The notes beneath the pieces are model-generated. The model did not search any database and had not been told where the DNA came from. It saw only the letters and a list, made by a program, of their open reading frames with translations. This document shows, one piece after another, positions 35,403-43,923 of a stretch of DNA of 64,000 nucleotides. Each line of letters starts with the position of its first letter. Positions within the stretch are counted from its first letter, which is position 1. Origin of the DNA: Variovorax sp. J22G73 (GTDB lineage Bacteria; Pseudomonadota; Gammaproteobacteria; Burkholderiales; Burkholderiaceae_C). The stretch covers positions 248,001 to 312,000 of the forward strand of contig NZ_JASZYK010000006.1 of assembly GCF_030317035.1 (NCBI RefSeq), written 5' to 3'. Position numbers and translations under genes: made by a program.

Positions 35403-36575
35403 TCAGGCGGGGGCGAGCAGGCGGCCCCGGTTGAAGAGGCCGTGCGGATCGAACTCGCGCATCAGCGCGCGGTGGATGCGCTCCACGGGCGCGCTCAGGG
35501 TGTCGAAGCGCTGCACGTTGCCGGGCATGTTCGCGCCGGATGTATTCGCGCCGGATGTATTCGCGCCGGGCGTGTTCGCGCCGGGCCAGCGGAACAGCGT
35601 GGCATGGCCGCCCGCCGCGCGCGCGATCTCGCGGATGCGCGCCGCCTGTTCAGGCGCCGCCTTGTACCAGCGCTGGCCGCCGTGCCATTCGATCAGCGGC
35701 GCCGCGCCGTCGAGCGCCAGCACCGGCGCGGTCTGGGGCACCGACAGGCGCCACAGTGCGTTGGTGCCTTCGCCCGTGGCGAACCACGGCAGTCGCTGGT
35801 CGCGCAGCGATTGCCAGTCGGCCGCGGCGCGCGCGTTGTCCTTGCGCTCGCCGCCGAGGTGCGCGCACGCCGCCTCCACCGCCGCGACCGCGCCGCGCAG
35901 GCGCAGGTACAGCGCGCCCACGCCTTCATGTTCGACCCAGCAGCTCGCGTTCAGCGGCAGCGGCCGGCCGCCCCATTCGTTGAGCAGGCGCAGCGCGTCG
36001 GCCTGGCTGCAGGCGAATTCCAGCGTGGCCTCGGCGGGGGGCACGGGCAGCACCTTGAGGCTGACCTCGGCGATCACGCCCAGCGTGCCCAGCGAACCCG
36101 CGAGCACGCGCGACACGTCGTAGCCCGCGACGTTCTTCATCACCTGGCCGCCGAAGCTCAGCACTTCGGCGCGGCCGTTGACCAGCGTGGCGCCCAGCAC
36201 GTAGTCGCGCACCGCGCCCACGCTGGCACGCGCGGGGCCGCTGAGGCCGGCGGCGACCATGCCGCCGACGGTGCCAACGCCACTGTCGCCACCGTCACCG
36301 AAGCGCGGCGGCTCGAAAGGCAGGCACTGGCCCTTCTCGGCCAGCACCGCCTCGAGTTCGGCCAGCGGCGTGCCGGCGCGCACGGTCACGACCAGCTCGC
36401 TGGGCTCGTAGCTCGTGATGCCGCCGAGCGCGCGCACGTCGAGCAGTTCGCCGTGCGGCGCCTCGCCGTAGAAGTCCTTGGTGCCGCCGCCGCGAATGCA
36501 CAGCGGCGTGGCGTCGGCGGCCGCGGCGCGCACACGCTCGACCACGGCGTGGAGTTCGGTGTCCATGGGGCTCAT
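35403..36575 (-). CDS. glcE: Glycolate oxidase FAD-binding subunit GlcE
   Basis: FAD-binding type-4 domain protein of 390 residues with CIRGGGTKDFYG at the start, the GTVGGMVAAGLSGPAR FAD-loop and a GCN-like tail ending NRGRLLAPA. It works with GlcD and GlcF in glycolate oxidation. The start may be the ATG at 36575 or 36566. About residues 330-350 consist of a repeated A-N-T-x-G-type pentapeptide encoded by a 15-bp tandem array, an unusual insertion for the family. It lies 3 bp after glcD and 41 bp before glcF. Confidence 0.92.
   Translation of the reverse strand: MSPMDTELHAVVERVRAAAADATPLCIRGGGTKDFYGEAPHGELLDVRALGGITSYEPSELVVTVRAGTPLAELEAVLAEKGQCLPFEPPRFGDGGDSGVGTVGGMVAAGLSGPARASVGAVRDYVLGATLVNGRAEVLSFGGQVMKNVAGYDVSRVLAGSLGTLGVIAEVSLKVLPVPPAEATLEFACSQADALRLLNEWGGRPLPLNASCWVEHEGVGALYLRLRGAVAAVEAACAHLGGERKDNARAAADWQSLRDQRLPWFATGEGTNALWRLSVPQTAPVLALDGAAPLIEWHGGQRWYKAAPEQAARIREIARAAGGHATLFRWPGANTPGANTSGANTSGANMPGNVQRFDTLSAPVERIHRALMREFDPHGLFNRGRLLAPA
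35527..35587. repeat. 15-bp tandem repeat inside glcE
   Basis: About four head-to-tail copies of a 15-mer (TCGCGCCGGATGTAT, with the third unit changed to the GGGCGTGT form) lie in frame in glcE. They encode a Gly/Ala/Asn/Thr/Ser repeat. The unit keeps the frame whatever the copy number. Confidence 0.85.
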
Positions 36576-36578
36576 CGC

Positions 36579-38090
36579 TCAGAACCTCGGCAGGTCAGCG
36601 TGCGGCAGCCTGCCCCCGCGCACCACCTGCTTGCCGTATTCGGCGCAGCGCTGCAGCGTGGGAATCACCTTGCCGGGGTTGAGCATGCCCTCGGGGTCGA
36701 AGGCGCGCTTCACGCCGAACATCTGCTCGTTCTCGCTCGCGGTGAACTGCACGCACATGCTGTTGAGCTTTTCGACGCCCACGCCGTGCTCGCCCGACAC
36801 GGTGCCGCCCATGGCCACGCTGGTCTCCAGGATGTCGGCGCCGAACAGCTCGCAGCGGTGCAGCTCGTCGGGGTCGTTGGCGTCGAACAGCACCAGCGGG
36901 TGCAGGTTGCCGTCGCCCGCGTGGAACACGTTGCAGCAGCGCAGGTTGTACTTCTTCTCCATCTCCTGGATGGCCAGGAGAATGTCGGCCAGGCGCTTGC
37001 GCGGAATGGTGGAGTCCAAGCACATGTAGTCGGGGCTGATGCGGCCAGAGGCGGGAAACGCGTTTTTGCGCCCGCTCCAGAACTTCATGCGCTCGTCTTC
37101 GCTGTTGCTCACCGCGATGGCGGTGGCGCCGCAGCCGCGCAGCACGGCGGTCATGCGGCCGATTTCTTCCTCGACCTCTTCGGGCGTGCCGTCGGATTCG
37201 CACAGCAGGATGGCCGCGGCGTCCAGGTCGTAGCCCGCGCGCACGAAGTCTTCCACGGCGGCGGTCATGGGCTTGTCCATCATCTCCAGCCCGGCGGGAA
37301 TGATGCCGGCCGCAATCACCGCGGCTACCGCGTCGCCGGCCTTTCGCACGTCGTCGAAGCTGGCCATGATGCAGCGCGCCAGCTGCGGCTTGGGCACCAG
37401 CTTGACGGTGACCTCGGTGGTCACGGCCAGCATGCCTTCGCTGCCGACGACCAGCGCGAGCAGGTCGAGCCCCGGCGCGTCGAGCGCGTCGCCGCCGAAC
37501 TCCACCGCCTCGCCCTCGGCCGTGAAGCCGCGCACGCGCAGCACGTTGTGCAGCGTCAGGCCGTACTTCAGGCAGTGCACGCCGCCCGAGTTCTCGGCCA
37601 CGTTGCCGCCGATGGTGCAGGCGATCTGGCTCGACGGGTCGGGCGCGTAGTAGAGGTTGAAGGGCGCGGCCGCCTCGCTGATGGCGAGGTTGCGCACGCC
37701 GCACTGCACGACGGCCGTGCGGCTCACCGGGTCGATCTTCAGGATGCGGTTGAACTTGGCGAGCGACAGCGTCACGCCCAGCGTGTGCGGCATGGCGCCG
37801 CCCGAAAGCCCGGTGCCCGCGCCGCGCGCCACCACGGGCACGCCGAGTTGGTGGCAGGTGCGCAGCACGGCGGCCACCTGGGCCTCGGTTTCGGGCAGGG
37901 CCACCACCAGCGGGCGGGCACGGTAGGCGGTGAGGCCGTCGCACTCGTAGGGCGTGGTGTCCTCGGCGTGCCAGATGAGGGCATGCGCCGGCAGGTGGGC
38001 CTGCAGCGCGCCGACCACCTGGGCCTGGCGCTGCGTTTTCTGCAGGGATTCTTGCTGCGTGGGTTGCGTGGGGGTGAGCGGCGCGTTCAT
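36579..38090 (-). CDS. glcD: Glycolate oxidase subunit GlcD
   Basis: FAD-linked oxidase of 503 residues, the catalytic subunit. The FAD-binding signature is GVPVVARGAGTGLSGGAMP; downstream are IGGNVAENSGGVHCLKYG, VVGSEGMLAVTTEVTVK and the C-terminal SGEHGVGVEK motif with the conserved active-site His. The ATG at 38090 gives a length matching the E. coli protein of about 499. It is the first gene of glcDEF; a LysR gene lies 150 bp upstream on the same strand. Confidence 0.95.
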   Translation of the reverse strand: MNAPLTPTQPTQQESLQKTQRQAQVVGALQAHLPAHALIWHAEDTTPYECDGLTAYRARPLVVALPETEAQVAAVLRTCHQLGVPVVARGAGTGLSGGAMPHTLGVTLSLAKFNRILKIDPVSRTAVVQCGVRNLAISEAAAPFNLYYAPDPSSQIACTIGGNVAENSGGVHCLKYGLTLHNVLRVRGFTAEGEAVEFGGDALDAPGLDLLALVVGSEGMLAVTTEVTVKLVPKPQLARCIMASFDDVRKAGDAVAAVIAAGIIPAGLEMMDKPMTAAVEDFVRAGYDLDAAAILLCESDGTPEEVEEEIGRMTAVLRGCGATAIAVSNSEDERMKFWSGRKNAFPASGRISPDYMCLDSTIPRKRLADILLAIQEMEKKYNLRCCNVFHAGDGNLHPLVLFDANDPDELHRCELFGADILETSVAMGGTVSGEHGVGVEKLNSMCVQFTASENEQMFGVKRAFDPEGMLNPGKVIPTLQRCAEYGKQVVRGGRLPHADLPRF

Positions 38091-38240
38091 GGGCGGGCCT
38101 CTTTCTTGTCTCTCGGGATCCCGCACTCTACGCACATCGCGCCGGGTGCGGGTTGAGGGATTTTTGCGATGGGCTTGAGCAAACTTCGCCGGCCCCCCTG
38201 GCGCGAAGCTCTCGGTGCTCCTGCTGCTGACGCTTCCTTG

Positions 38241-39125
38241 TCAGCGCAGGCTCTGTTCCAGCCAATCGGCAAAGGCCGCGCACTCCCAACGCTCCAGCGC
38301 GCCCGGCTGCCAGCAGATGTAGTGCCGGTGCGGCGATGGCACGGCCTGGTCGGACAGCGCTACCAGCCGCCCCGATTCGAACCACGCCGCGCCCATCTTC
38401 TGCCGCACCAGCGCCACGCCGAAACCGCTGGCCGCCGCGTCGTACACCAGGCCCAGGTCGTTGAACTGCGAGCCGATGTGCGGCTCGGGCTGGTCGAGCC
38501 CGCAGCTCGCGAACCACGTGCCCCAGGGTTCCAGCGGGCTGCGGATGAGCCGCGCGCTGGCAATTTCGGCCGCGGTGCGAAACCCGGTGAACGGCCCGAA
38601 CTCGTTCAAGAAGCTCGGGCTGCAGGCCGGCACCACCTGCTCCTCGAGGATGAGCCGGTGCTCGCAGTCGGCATAGCCGCCGGGGCCGTAGCGCACCTCG
38701 AGATCGGCCTGCTCGGCGGTGACGTCGAGCAGCGGAATCGACACCTGCAGCACCAGCTCGATGTCGGGATAAATGTTGCGAAACAGCTCCAGCCGCGGCA
38801 TGAGGAACTGCCGGCTGAAGGTCGGCGTGACGGCGATGCGCAAGCGCGTGGCGCGCTGCGCGGCGTTGCTCCCCAGCGGCGTGGCCTGCAATGCCGCAAG
38901 CCCCGTGCGCACGTTGGCGAGGTAGGCCGCGCCATCGGCCGTGAGGCTGAAGTCGCTGCGGCCGAACAGCTTGAAGCCGACATGCGATTCGAGCTGCCGG
39001 ATGCGGTGGCTCACCGCGCTGGGCGTGACGCACAGCTCATCGGCCGCGCGGCCCGCATGACGCAGCCTTGCGACGGCCTCGAAGGTCAGCAGGCACTGGA
39101 TCGGGGGGATGTGCTGGAGGGCCAT
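38241..39125 (-). CDS. LysR-family regulator, GcvA-like
   Basis: Regulator of 294 residues with the winged-helix segment VTPSAVSHRIRQLESHVGFKLFGRS. The effector domain (TPTFSRQFLMPRLELFRNIYPDIEL and DLEVRYGPG) resembles the GcvA/AmpR branch. The ATG at 39125 gives the usual spacing to the helix. Being upstream of and co-directional with glcDEF, it may regulate glycolate use, but no binding site could be confirmed. Confidence 0.9.
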   Translation of the reverse strand: MALQHIPPIQCLLTFEAVARLRHAGRAADELCVTPSAVSHRIRQLESHVGFKLFGRSDFSLTADGAAYLANVRTGLAALQATPLGSNAAQRATRLRIAVTPTFSRQFLMPRLELFRNIYPDIELVLQVSIPLLDVTAEQADLEVRYGPGGYADCEHRLILEEQVVPACSPSFLNEFGPFTGFRTAAEIASARLIRSPLEPWGTWFASCGLDQPEPHIGSQFNDLGLVYDAAASGFGVALVRQKMGAAWFESGRLVALSDQAVPSPHRHYICWQPGALERWECAAFADWLEQSLR

Positions 39126-39189
39126 CGCTCTCAGCTCCGGAACGGCTGGTTGGCACGGTCGCGGCCTGAACAACGCACGCTCGGCAACC

Positions 39190-40122
39190 TCAATCCTCGA
39201 AGAAGCTCACGGGCAGCCCGGGCGTGTCGACACGCATCGAGATCACGGAGCCGGAAGCCGGCCGCTGCTCGACCTCGGCGGCGGGACGCCCCTTGCGCGC
39301 ACTGGTCACGAACAAGGTCTTCAGGTCGTCACCACCAAAGCACGGCATCGTCGGGCATTGAACGGGCAACGGCACCGAAGCCACGATGTCGCCCGACGGC
39401 GCGAAGCTCAGCAGCTGCGCCCCTTCGAACATCGCCACCCAGTAGTGGCCTTGCGAATCGACCGTGGCGCCGTCGGGGCGGCCCTGGTAGCCCAGCGGCG
39501 CGTCGACCGTCCAGCCCTCGCGCTTGGCATCGAACTGGTGGAACACGCGCGCGCGTGAAAGCGCGTTGGCTTCGGCGTCCCAGTCCCACGCGCAGACCAC
39601 GTGCGCGGCCGTGTCGGCCCAGTACAGGGTGCCGGCGTCGGGAGAAAAGGCCAGGCCGTTGGCGGTGGTGGACTCGTTGGCCATCTGCGTGATGGTGGGC
39701 GACACGCCCGTGTCGGGACGCGCGTCGAAGCAATAGAGCGCGGCGTTGGGGCGGTCCTTGGCCTCGTTGAGCGAGCCGCCCCAGAAGCGGCCCAGCGGGT
39801 CGCACTTGCCGTCGTTGAAGCGCATGGTGCGCACGTCGTGCTCCACGCGCGCCATCGCCACCAGTTCGCCGCCCCATTCGCGCGCGCGGTAGAAGCCGTC
39901 GCGCAAGGCGATCACCAGGCCGCCGCTGCGCGCCGGGGCCATGCAGCCGGGCTCGGTGGGCAACGGCCATCGCTCGACCGTGGCATTCGGCGAACCGATG
40001 TCGCCGCGTGTGCGCAACACGGCGCGGCCCGGGATGTCGAGCCAGTAGAGCGCGTGTTCTTCGGGGTGCCAGAACGGCGATTCGCCGAGCTCGCAGAGGC
40101 TGTCTTGGAGGGTGGTCCACAT
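39190..40122 (-). CDS. SMP-30/gluconolactonase-family protein
   Basis: Six-bladed beta-propeller lactonase-type protein of 310 residues. Divalent-metal ligands of the family are visible: the early Glu in LGESPFWHPEE, the Asn in MRFNDGKCDPLGRFW, the Asn in ESTTANGLAFSPD and the Asp in VDAPLGYQGRPDGATVD. Substrates are sugar lactones. The ATG at 40122 (MWTTLQDS) was chosen; the frame runs open to 40221 across the amt terminator. Its partners are not evident. Confidence 0.9.
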   Translation of the reverse strand: MWTTLQDSLCELGESPFWHPEEHALYWLDIPGRAVLRTRGDIGSPNATVERWPLPTEPGCMAPARSGGLVIALRDGFYRAREWGGELVAMARVEHDVRTMRFNDGKCDPLGRFWGGSLNEAKDRPNAALYCFDARPDTGVSPTITQMANESTTANGLAFSPDAGTLYWADTAAHVVCAWDWDAEANALSRARVFHQFDAKREGWTVDAPLGYQGRPDGATVDSQGHYWVAMFEGAQLLSFAPSGDIVASVPLPVQCPTMPCFGGDDLKTLFVTSARKGRPAAEVEQRPASGSVISMRVDTPGLPVSFFED

Positions 40123-40174
40123 GGTGGGGCGATTGTGCCCCCGGGCATGCCGCGCCGTGGGGAAAGCGGCAGGC

Positions 40175-40211
40175 AAAAAAAAGCCCGCTGGCGCCGAAGC
40201 GCTCGCGGGCT
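40175..40211 (-). terminator. Rho-independent terminator of the amt operon
   Basis: On the minus strand a 7-bp stem (AGCCCGC ... GCGGGCT) is followed by eight T residues (an A run at 40175-40182 on the plus strand). It lies about 120 bp after the amt stop and just upstream of the SMP-30 gene, separating the two units. Confidence 0.85.
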
Positions 40212-40327
40212 GAACATCCAAAGGAGACCTCGCTTGAAAAACTCGTTACGAAGAATTGTTCTTGTGAAAGTCTGTTGAGGGTGTCGTTGCGTTGCGAGGC
40301 TGCCCGAAGGCGGCCCCGCATGGCAGG

Positions 40328-41755
40328 TCAGCGGTTGTAGGCGGTTTCGCCGTGCGACGAGATGTCCAGGCCTTCGCGCTCTTCCTCTTCCGACACACGC
40401 AGGCCGATGGTCAGGTCGGCGATCTTGTAGGAGATGAAGGCCACCACGCCGGACCACACGATCGTGAGCGCCACGCTCTTGATCTGGATCCACACCTGTG
40501 CGCCCATGGCGAAGGTGTCGGGCGTTGCGCCGCCGGTGCCGCCGAGGCCCTTGGCCGCGAACACACCGGTCAGGATGGCACCCAGGATGCCGCCCACGCC
40601 GTGCACGCCGAACACGTCGAACGCGTCGTCGGCGCCGAGCATGCGCTTCAGGCCGCCCACGCCCCACAGGCAGACCAGGCCGGCCAGCAGGCCCAGCACG
40701 ATCGAACCCATCGGGCCGACGAAACCGGCGGCAGGCGTGACGGCCACCAGGCCGGCAACGGCACCGGACGCGGCGCCCAGCATCGAGGCCTTGCCCTTGT
40801 GCAGGCTTTCACCCAGGATCCACGACAGCGCGGCGGCAGCGGTGGCGAGCACCGTGTTGATGAAGGCCAGGCCGGCGACGGCGTTGGCAGCACCGGCCGA
40901 GCCGGCGTTGAAGCCGAACCAGCCCACCCACAGCAGCGAGGCACCGACCATGGTGAGCGTCAGCGAGTGAGGCGTGAACGCTTCCTTGCCGTAGCCCACG
41001 CGCTTGCCGACCATGTAGGCACCGACCAGGCCGGCCACACCGGCGTTGATGTGCACCACGGTGCCGCCGGCGAAGTCCAGCGCGCCGTCCTTGCCCAGCA
41101 GGCCGCCGCCCCACACGATGTGGGCGATGGGTACGTAGCTGAAGGTGAACCACAGCACCGAGAACAGCAGCACGGCCGAGAACTTGGCACGCTCCGCGAA
41201 CGCGCCGACGATCAGCGCCACGGTGATGGCCGCGAAGGTGCCCTGGAAGGCGACGAACACGTATTCGGGAATCGTGGTCAGCGCGCCGAAGGTTTCCTGC
41301 GTGATGCCCTTCATGAAGATCTTGTCGAATCCCCCGAAGAAGTTGCCGTCACCCGAGAAGGCCAGGCTGTAGCCGTAGATGGCCCACAGGATGCTGATCA
41401 GCGAGAAGATCACGAAGACCTGCATCAGCACCGACAGCATGTTCTTCGAGCGGCCGAGGCCACCGTAGAACAGCGCCAGGCCGGGGATGGTCATCAGGAT
41501 CACGAGCAGCGTGGAGGTCAGCATCCAGGCGGTGTCGCCGGAGTCGATCTTCGGTGCCGGCGCGGCGGCGGGTGCTGCTGCAGCGGCGGGGGCCGCGTCG
41601 GCTGCCGCGGGCGCGGCCGGTGCCGCGGGTGCGGCAGCAGCGGGTGCCGAAGCGGCAGGCGCTTCAGCCGTGGCCGCGGGCGTTTGTGCAAGGGCGGTGG
41701 TGCCGGCAGCCAGCACACTCAAACCGAACGCAAGAGAGACAAGCAGTTTTTTCAT
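40328..41755 (-). CDS. amt: Ammonium transporter Amt
   Basis: Amt/Rh-family channel of 475 residues. A cleavable signal peptide (residues 1-23) is followed by a striking Ala/Pro-rich stretch (about residues 25-70) before the first core helix, DTAWMLTSTLLVILMTIPGLALFYGG. The twin-His and pore region is present, including the Amt signature DFAGGTVVHINAGVAGLV. The Ala/Pro linker is longer than in E. coli AmtB. It is co-transcribed with glnK, whose product blocks the channel when nitrogen is plentiful. Confidence 0.95.
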   Translation of the reverse strand: MKKLLVSLAFGLSVLAAGTTALAQTPAATAEAPAASAPAAAAPAAPAAPAAADAAPAAAAAPAAAPAPKIDSGDTAWMLTSTLLVILMTIPGLALFYGGLGRSKNMLSVLMQVFVIFSLISILWAIYGYSLAFSGDGNFFGGFDKIFMKGITQETFGALTTIPEYVFVAFQGTFAAITVALIVGAFAERAKFSAVLLFSVLWFTFSYVPIAHIVWGGGLLGKDGALDFAGGTVVHINAGVAGLVGAYMVGKRVGYGKEAFTPHSLTLTMVGASLLWVGWFGFNAGSAGAANAVAGLAFINTVLATAAAALSWILGESLHKGKASMLGAASGAVAGLVAVTPAAGFVGPMGSIVLGLLAGLVCLWGVGGLKRMLGADDAFDVFGVHGVGGILGAILTGVFAAKGLGGTGGATPDTFAMGAQVWIQIKSVALTIVWSGVVAFISYKIADLTIGLRVSEEEEREGLDISSHGETAYNR

Positions 41756-41784
41756 AATCGTTGTTCTTTCGGGCCTGGACTCGA

Positions 41785-42123
41785 TCAGAGGGCTTCGCGG
41801 CCTGTTTCGCCGGTGCGGATGCGCACCACTTGTTCGAGGTTGTAGACAAAGATCTTGCCGTCGCCGATCTTGCCGGTGCGTGCGGCACCCTCGACGGCTT
41901 CGATCACGCGGTCGACGAGGTCGTCGGAGACGGCCGCTTCGATCTTGACCTTGGGCAGGAAGTCGACCACGTACTCGGCGCCGCGGTACAGCTCGGTGTG
42001 GCCCTTCTGGCGACCGAACCCCTTGACCTCGGTGACGGTGATCCCCTGCACGCCGATGGCCGACAGTGCTTCGCGCACTTCGTCGAGCTTGAACGGTTTG
42101 ATGATGGCTGTGACCAGCTTCAT
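41785..42123 (-). CDS. glnK: PII nitrogen regulatory protein GlnK
   Basis: PII signal protein of 112 residues. The T-loop with the uridylylation site Tyr51 (HTELYRGAEYVVDFLPK) and the C-terminal signature TGKIGDGKIFV are intact. GlnK binds ATP/ADP and 2-oxoglutarate and gates AmtB. The ATG at 42123 has the AAGGAGAAAA ribosome site. It is 29 bp before amt and follows the porin gene, giving a porin-glnK-amt unit. Confidence 0.95.
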   Translation of the reverse strand: MKLVTAIIKPFKLDEVREALSAIGVQGITVTEVKGFGRQKGHTELYRGAEYVVDFLPKVKIEAAVSDDLVDRVIEAVEGAARTGKIGDGKIFVYNLEQVVRIRTGETGREAL

Positions 42124-42190
42124 GAGTTTTCTCCTTCGGATGGAAATGAAACGGTGCGGCAGCGTGGGCCGCACCTCGTTGTTCTGTGCC

Positions 42191-43063
42191 TTACAGCGTC
42201 TTCGTCAGCGTGAGGATGAAGCGCGCCTTGTTCGGCGAGTACGTCGTCTGGCCGAAGGTGCCGAAGCCGTAGTCCACGCCCGGGTTGCTCACGGCGAGGT
42301 ACGAGCTCTTCTTGTTGGCGCCTTGCACCGAGCCGGTCAGCGACAGGCCGTTGCCGAAGTCGTACGAAGCGCCGACGTTGTAGTCGACATAGCTCTTGTA
42401 GCCCAGGCTGCGGATGTCGCTGGACATGTTGGTGTAGCCCACGGCGGCCTTCAGCGTGACCTTGGGCACGATTTCCTTGCTGTACGCCAGGTTCAGGTAG
42501 CCGGTGTTGGTGCCCTTCAGGCCCGAGCCGGCCTTGTTGCCGGCGTAGCCGAAGTAGTCCTTGGACACGGTGTGCGAGTACTTGGCGGTGAACGAGCCGA
42601 GCGTTTCGTTGGCGTAGGTGCCCGCGACGTACAGCTCGGTGGTGTTGCCCGAGGAGTTGCCCGGGTAGATGTAGGTGAGCGCACCGACGTCCATGTCCAG
42701 CGGGCCGGCCTTGAACTTGTAGCCACCGTACAGGTCCATTTCGATGCTGTTGCCCTTGAGCCAGTTGACGCTGGAGTTCCAGCTGCCCACGTAGAAGCCG
42801 CTGTCGCCGAAGGCGTAGTCCAGGCCGCCCTGGATGGCGGGCTTGAAGCCCTTGGTCTTGGCGTAGTCGTTCTTGCCCAGCATGTCCTGGTCCTGGCCAC
42901 GGAACTTGTAGTTCGTGGTCAGCGAGATGTTGCCCGTGAGGTTGGGTGCCGGGGCGGGAGCGGCCGCGGCGGCGTCGGTCGTTGCCTGGGCCAGGGCGGC
43001 GCCGGAGGCGGTCAGCGCGGTGGCAAGAACGATCAGCGCCTTGGCGGCGGTACGGTGCGTCAT
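42191..43063 (-). CDS. TorF-family putative porin
   Basis: Outer-membrane beta-barrel protein of 290 residues with a signal peptide ending at about residue 25 (ASGAALAQA) and an Ala/Pro stretch. The barrel then starts with the TorF-type GNISLTTNYKFRGQDQ. Alternating aromatic strands and the C-terminal ARFILTLTKTL fit a porin, although the last residue is Leu rather than the usual Phe. The start at 43063 has a GCGAGGAG ribosome site. It lies first in the operon with glnK-amt, downstream of a sigma-54-type promoter, so it may admit nitrogen compounds. Confidence 0.88.
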   Translation of the reverse strand: MTHRTAAKALIVLATALTASGAALAQATTDAAAAAPAPAPNLTGNISLTTNYKFRGQDQDMLGKNDYAKTKGFKPAIQGGLDYAFGDSGFYVGSWNSSVNWLKGNSIEMDLYGGYKFKAGPLDMDVGALTYIYPGNSSGNTTELYVAGTYANETLGSFTAKYSHTVSKDYFGYAGNKAGSGLKGTNTGYLNLAYSKEIVPKVTLKAAVGYTNMSSDIRSLGYKSYVDYNVGASYDFGNGLSLTGSVQGANKKSSYLAVSNPGVDYGFGTFGQTTYSPNKARFILTLTKTL

Positions 43064-43108
43064 CGGGAAACTCCTCGCAAAGTGTTTAGTTGGACCTGCA
43101 AGGCTCAT

Positions 43109-43125
43109 AGCAGGGAGCGTGCCAA
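43109..43125 (-). promoter_or_regulatory. Sigma-54-type promoter for porin-glnK-amt
   Basis: On the minus strand TTGGCACGCTCCCTGCT matches the sigma-54 consensus YTGGCACGrNNNTTGCW, with the invariant GG and GC exactly 12 bases apart (the -24/-12 spacing). It lies 46 bp before the porin start. Two GCACC half-sites at about 43215 and 43225, some 100 bp upstream, could be NtrC-type contacts, but these are weak. Confidence 0.8.
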
Positions 43126-43279
43126 ACTGCACAAATCGCTGTCCCCAAAGCGCGTCCCACCGCTGTCGGTGAGCGCCAAATCGTTACAACCCCTGTTTCG
43201 AGTGGTTGCAGTGCGCACCGCGCTGCACCACGGCGGGCGTCCATGTCCTGGACGCACCACATTGGGGAGATCAACAACA

Positions 43280-43527
43280 ATGAGTCTGTCTTTGGTGCAA
43301 AGCCGCGCCTTGCTGGGGCTGGAAGCGGCCAGTGTCACGGTCGAGGTGCATCTGGCCAACGGCTTGCCCAGCTTCACGCTGGTCGGGCTGGCGGAAACCG
43401 AGGTCAAGGAGGCGCGCGAGCGGGTGCGCTCGGCCATCCAGAACGCGGGGCTGGAGTTTCCGAACAACAAGCGCATCACCGTCAACCTGGCTCCGGCAGA
43501 CCTTCCGAAGGACTCCGGCCGCTTCGT
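43280..43527 (+). pseudogene. comM: comM (yifB) 5' fragment, interrupted
   Basis: The first 82 codons of the Mg-chelatase-like AAA+ protein ComM, a branch-migration helicase used in natural transformation. The typical N-terminus (SLSLVQSRALLGLEAASVTVEVHL) runs through LVGLAETEVKEARERVRSA to LPKDSGRF, where the frame enters foreign sequence and stops at 43549. In intact ComM this motif is followed by DLPxAxGIL, which resumes at 49129-49134. The gene is therefore split by an insertion of about 5.6 kb. Confidence 0.92.
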
Positions 43528-43615
43528 TATAGGGTGTTCACTCTGTTAGGATTTATCCTGTTTTAAATCAAGTCTCTCTGAGACGAGTAGCGGGTGGGGT
43601 CTGGGGAGGGGATCG

Positions 43616-43921
43616 ATGACGCGTCGGGCTGTGGATAACTTCGAACTGGAACGCTGGCGCGCAATGGCCGTGGCTCCGCTTCTTCCGCTTCTCATGGATT
43701 ACGCCAAGGAGGACGCAGGCTTTCGGCCCAGAGGCGATCCAGGCACGACAAGGTGGAACATATCGGTCGGCGGTATCGAGCGCGAGGTGCTGTGCACAGG
43801 CGCGAAGTTTTTCGATACGCGTGACGGGGAAGGTGGCGCCGGCGCCATTGATCTGGTGGTACAGATCTTGGGGCTGCCCTTCAAACAGGCCATCCGCCTT
43901 CTACGAGAACGGGGCGTTTAG
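43616..43921 (+). CDS. Small primase zinc-finger-like protein of the recombinase element
   Basis: Protein of 101 residues starting at ATG 43616 after a GGGGAGGGGATCG ribosome-site region. The C-terminal half (TRWNISVGGIEREVLCTG ... GEGGAGAIDLVVQIL then LPFKQAIRLLRERG) resembles the CHC2-type zinc-binding fold of DNA primases and MobL/DUF3991 proteins, where a GGxAIDLV helix follows the last metal ligands. Here almost all the metal cysteines are gone. The stop is 2 bp before the first recombinase, so it belongs to the operon. Its role is unknown; a DNA-binding or accessory factor is a guess. Confidence 0.65.
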   Translation: MTRRAVDNFELERWRAMAVAPLLPLLMDYAKEDAGFRPRGDPGTTRWNISVGGIEREVLCTGAKFFDTRDGEGGAGAIDLVVQILGLPFKQAIRLLRERGV

Positions 43922-43923
43922 GC

